The notes beneath the pieces are model-generated. The model saw only the letters and a program-made list of their open reading frames with translations, was not told the origin of the DNA and searched no databases. Shown here one piece after another: positions 60,981-64,000 of a stretch of 64,000 bases of DNA (the stretch's first letter is position 1; the number at the start of each line of letters is the position of its first letter). The stretch is taken from the NCBI RefSeq assembly GCF_000195595.1, contig NZ_GL882517.1, forward strand, positions 25,523 through 89,522. Direction: 5' to 3'. Origin of the DNA: Actinomyces sp. oral taxon 170 str. F0386 (lineage in GTDB: Bacteria > Actinomycetota > Actinomycetes > Actinomycetales > Actinomycetaceae). A program made the position numbers and the translations under genes.

Positions 60981-63029
60981 TCAACCGCCGTTGTTCTTGT
61001 CTCCGCCGCCAGGGTTGGGTTGCTGGTTGTTGTTGCCTCCACCGTCCTTACCTTTGGAGACCGTGAGGCTGACGGTCGATCCGGCAGGAACCTGAGTACC
61101 AGCCTGCGGGTCAGTGCCGATGACTTTACCGGCTTCCACCTTGTCAGAAGACTTCTGGTCCTGGACGACGTTGAGGCCGAGCTTCTGCAGTTCAGCAGTC
61201 GCCTCCTCGGCCGTCTTCCCGTTGAGGTTGGGGGGCACCGTCACCGTGCCGTTCGTCGTCGGGGTGGGTGTCGCTCCGGCGCCGCTGGAGAAGTGCACGG
61301 TGACCGTGTCCCCCGCCGAGGCGCTGGAGCCCGCGGTCGGGTCGGAGGAGACGGCCTTGCCCTGCTCGACATCGGCGGATGTGACGTCGTCGCCGCGCTT
61401 GAACTTCAGGCCGGCGTCCTCGATGCTCTTCTTGGCCGTGGCCTCGTCCTGGCCGGTGACATCGGGCACGGAGGCCTTACCGGTGGAGATCACCAGGTCC
61501 ACCGTGGTGCCGCGCTCGACGGACGTCCCCGCCAGCGGGTTGGTGTAGATGACCCGGTCCTTCGCCACGGTTGCGGAGTCCTCCTGGGTGGCGTTGCCGC
61601 CCTCGAGCCCGGCGTCCTTGAGGGCCTTGCGGGCGTCCTCCTGGGTCTTGCCCTCCAGGTCCGGCACCTTGACCATGGCCGAGCCTGTGGAGAAGTGGAC
61701 GGTGACGGTGGCACCCGCCTCGACCTTCGTCCCCTTCTCGGGGTCGGAGGAGACGGCCAGGCCCTCACTGACGGTGTCGTTGGCGACCTCGTCCTTGGCG
61801 AACTTCAGGCCGGCGTCCTCAATGGTCTTCCTCGCCGAGTCCTCGTCCTGACCACTGATGTCGGGCACGTCCACCTTGCTGACGGTGGCACTCGGCGTCG
61901 GGGTCGGCCGGGAGTCGAAGGCGCCGGAGGCCCACCGGCCGGCGACGACGGCCAGGGCGACGAACAGGAGGAACACGAGGACCCAGACCCAGGCGTGGCT
62001 CTTGGACTTCTTCTCAGGCTCCTCGCCCTCCTTGGTCGCCTGTGTCGCAGAGGGCTCGGAGGGCACCTGGGCGAAGGCGGAGGTGGGCTGCTGAACCGGG
62101 TCGGCGGCCGGTGAGGCCATGACCGAGGTGGCCGGGGACCAGGAGTCGGCGGCCGGCGCGGCCACGGACATGCCCTGGGCGGCCGCCTGCAGGTCGGAGC
62201 GCATGTGGGCGGCGTCCTGGTAGCGGTCCTCGCGGCTCTTGGCCAGCGACTTGAGGATCACCCGGTCCAGGGACTCGGGGACGTCGGCCGCCAGCGAGGA
62301 TGGCCGCTTGGGGATCTCCCGCACGTGCTGGTAGGCGATGGCCACCGCGGAGTCCCCCTGGAAGGGGGGCTGACCGGTGAGGAGCTCGTAGAGGAGGCAG
62401 CCGGTGGAGTACAGGTCCGAACGGGCGTCCACGGACTCACCGCGGGCCTGCTCCGGGGAGAGGTACTGGGCTGTACCCACCACCGTGTGGGTCTGGGTCA
62501 CCGTGGAGGCGGAGTCCTCGATGGCCCGCGCGATGCCGAAGTCCATGACCTTCACCGCTCCGGTGGAGGTCAGCATGATGTTTCCGGGCTTGATGTCCCG
62601 GTGGACGATGCCCACCCGGTGGGAGTACTCCAGGGCGTCGAGGACACCGGAGACGATCTCTACCGCTTCCGGGATCGGGACGGCCTCGCCCTCGCTGAGG
62701 AGCTCGCGCACGGTGTGCCCCTCGACGTACTCCATGACGATGTAGGGCACGGTCCGGCTGGCGCCGCCGGGCTGAAGGAGCTCCTCCTCGCCGGAGTCGT
62801 AGACGGCGACGACGGCCGGATGGTTGAGCGCCGCCGCGGACTGGGCCTCGCGGCGGAAGCGGGCCTGGAAGGTGGGGTCGCCTGCGATGTCCGAACGCAG
62901 CAACTTGATGGCCACGACCCGCGACAGGCGAGTGTCGTAGCCGAGGTGCACCTCTGCCATACCACCACGTCCAATGAGGTCGCGGATCTCGTAACGGCCC
63001 GCGAGGACCTGGGGGAACTGACTGGTCAC
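60981..63029 (-). CDS. pknB: Serine/threonine kinase PknB with PASTA repeats
   Basis: A 682-residue membrane kinase that senses wall fragments and phosphorylates wall-synthesis and division proteins. The kinase lobe carries GRGGMAEVHLG, the VAIKLL lysine, HRDIKPGN, VMDFGIAR and the activation-loop TVTQTHTVVGTAQYLSPEQ with its Thr pair. A linker and transmembrane helix (about 350-370) precede four PASTA repeats and a Gly/Asn-rich end. AAGGAGGT lies 4 bases before GTG, which overlaps the pknA stop (GTGA). The pseudokinase-MurJ fusion in this window is a likely target by analogy with mycobacteria. Confidence 0.96.
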   Translation of the reverse strand: MTSQFPQVLAGRYEIRDLIGRGGMAEVHLGYDTRLSRVVAIKLLRSDIAGDPTFQARFRREAQSAAALNHPAVVAVYDSGEEELLQPGGASRTVPYIVMEYVEGHTVRELLSEGEAVPIPEAVEIVSGVLDALEYSHRVGIVHRDIKPGNIMLTSTGAVKVMDFGIARAIEDSASTVTQTHTVVGTAQYLSPEQARGESVDARSDLYSTGCLLYELLTGQPPFQGDSAVAIAYQHVREIPKRPSSLAADVPESLDRVILKSLAKSREDRYQDAAHMRSDLQAAAQGMSVAAPAADSWSPATSVMASPAADPVQQPTSAFAQVPSEPSATQATKEGEEPEKKSKSHAWVWVLVFLLFVALAVVAGRWASGAFDSRPTPTPSATVSKVDVPDISGQDEDSARKTIEDAGLKFAKDEVANDTVSEGLAVSSDPEKGTKVEAGATVTVHFSTGSAMVKVPDLEGKTQEDARKALKDAGLEGGNATQEDSATVAKDRVIYTNPLAGTSVERGTTVDLVISTGKASVPDVTGQDEATAKKSIEDAGLKFKRGDDVTSADVEQGKAVSSDPTAGSSASAGDTVTVHFSSGAGATPTPTTNGTVTVPPNLNGKTAEEATAELQKLGLNVVQDQKSSDKVEAGKVIGTDPQAGTQVPAGSTVSLTVSKGKDGGGNNNQQPNPGGGDKNNGG

Positions 63030-64000
63030 AGTACCTCCTTGACAGGGATGCTCAGCATCAAGGCTGGCATGACCTGATGCGCATGGGCAAGCGTACCCGT
63101 GCTGTGCAGGGTGATGACGGCGAGCGCCGGGATGAGGACCCTCAGGGTCAGCAGGTTGAGGCCGAGGAAGGAGCGTCCGGAGGCGTGCCGGGCGGTGCGC
63201 GACGGTGCCGGCTCCTCGGCCGCGTGACGGCCGGGACGCACCGCGGCCGGTTGCGGCAGCTCACGGGTCCGTGGGCCGCGGCGGCCGGTGGACTCCCAGC
63301 TGAGCGCCTCACGGGGGTCCCATGCGTCCGTGGGCAGGTTCACGACTGCCCGGTCCAGGGCCCGGGCCACCTCGCGCGCCGAGTGCGGGCGGTCGGCGGG
63401 CTTCTTGGCCAGCAGTTTGAGGACGATCGCCTGGACCTGCGGCGGGACGGCGTCGGGAAGGGCGGGCACCTCCTCGTTGACGTGGGCGAAGGCGATGTCC
63501 ACCTGGGTGGCGCCGCTGAAGGGCCGCCGCCCCACCAGGGCCTCGTAGGCGATGATGCCCAGCCCGTAGAGGTCGCCGGCCGGGGTGGCCATGTTCCCCA
63601 TGGCCTGCTCGGGGGCGAGGTACTGGGCGGTGCCCATGACCATGCCGGAGGCCGTCAGCGGGCGCTGGTTGATGCCGGTGGAGATGCCGAAGTCGGTGAG
63701 CTTGGCCAGGCCCTCGCGGTTGATGAGGATGTTGGAGGGCTTGACATCGCGGTGGACGACGCCGGAGTCGTGGACGACCTGGAGGGCGCGGGCCACCTGC
63801 GCCAGGATCGGCAGGATCTCCGCAGGGGACAGGGTGCCCTTCTCGGTGATGATGTCGGACAGGGCGCGGCCCTGGACGAGCTCCATGATGAGCCAGCCAG
63901 TGCCGTCCTTCTCCCCGGAGTCCAGGACGACGGCGAGGTTGGGGTGGCGCAGGCCCTGGGAGTTCTTGGCCTCCGCCCGCAGGCGGGACAGGAAGATCTC
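63026..64000 (-). CDS. pknA: Serine/threonine kinase PknA, 5' end cut by the window
   Basis: The 3' part of a kinase gene; the frame is open through the window edge, so the start and the glycine loop are missing. Visible motifs are HRDVKPSN, LTDFGIST, MGTAQYLAPEQA and GDLYGLGIIAYEAL. After the kinase domain come a short basic linker and one hydrophobic segment near the C-terminus (about LLTLRVLIPALAVITL), so it is membrane anchored without PASTA repeats. The stop overlaps pknB as GTGA. The pknA-pknB pair normally continues upstream into pbpA and rodA. Confidence 0.93.
   Translation of the reverse strand, partial: EIFLSRLRAEAKNSQGLRHPNLAVVLDSGEKDGTGWLIMELVQGRALSDIITEKGTLSPAEILPILAQVARALQVVHDSGVVHRDVKPSNILINREGLAKLTDFGISTGINQRPLTASGMVMGTAQYLAPEQAMGNMATPAGDLYGLGIIAYEALVGRRPFSGATQVDIAFAHVNEEVPALPDAVPPQVQAIVLKLLAKKPADRPHSAREVARALDRAVVNLPTDAWDPREALSWESTGRRGPRTRELPQPAAVRPGRHAAEEPAPSRTARHASGRSFLGLNLLTLRVLIPALAVITLHSTGTLAHAHQVMPALMLSIPVKEVL

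Overview
The window reads as the replication-origin neighbourhood of a high-GC actinobacterium, most like an oral Actinomyces. Supporting this are the gene order, the class E sortase, CrgA, DUF3566, DLW-39 and DUF6049 families, TAnnnT-type promoters and a sortase-anchored surface protein. No gene was compared with a database; names rest on motifs and synteny that I recognise.

Layout. 0-13.4 kb: small membrane protein + sortase E, crgA, a convergent gap with DnaA-box-like words, a zinc-ribbon rhomboid protease, a cyclophilin, a helical membrane protein, an aldo-keto reductase, a DUF364 protein with a likely iron box, a large LPXTG-type surface protein, AraC/GyrI, quinone-oxidoreductase and MarR genes, and an XRE + membrane-protein pair whose strong palindromic promoter abuts a truncated HXXEE gene. 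13.4-24.7 kb, all on the minus strand: tRNA-Ala, DLW-39, tRNA-Ile, DUF3566, gyrA, gyrB, DUF721, recF, dnaN, dnaA. 24.7-25.3 kb: a DnaA-box-rich gap where transcription diverges, the likely core of oriC. 25.3-31.5 kb, plus strand: rpmH, rnpA, yidD, yidC, jag, rsmG, parA, parB.

31.5-34.9 kb is a 3.4 kb stretch with no credible gene. It carries 11 perfect 14-bp parS sites and one degenerate copy. Three more perfect sites lie inside parA and parB, and one lies near 37.3 kb. This compact centromere-like array beside parAB is the most striking feature of the window. ParB itself has an unusual linker of about 255 residues.

34.9-64 kb: a D-Ala-D-Ala ligase and aminotransferase pair, thrC, trxA, trxB, murJ fused to a pseudokinase, DUF6049, Nudix, CCA-adding enzyme, a Gfo/Idh/MocA oxidoreductase with a GH36 alpha-galactosidase, a DUF4832 protein, serC and serA, a DUF4352 protein, a NarL-type two-component system, pknB, and pknA cut by the window edge. 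As recalled from Mycobacterium and Streptomyces, pknAB normally lies near crgA on the gyrA side of the origin. Here it lies on the other side, as expected from an inversion around the origin.

Together these genes cover initiation and supercoiling (dnaA, dnaN, gyrAB, recF), origin segregation (parABS), membrane insertion and RNA processing (rpmH to rsmG), envelope growth (murJ, pknAB, crgA, ddl, srtE), redox (trxAB) and serine/threonine synthesis.
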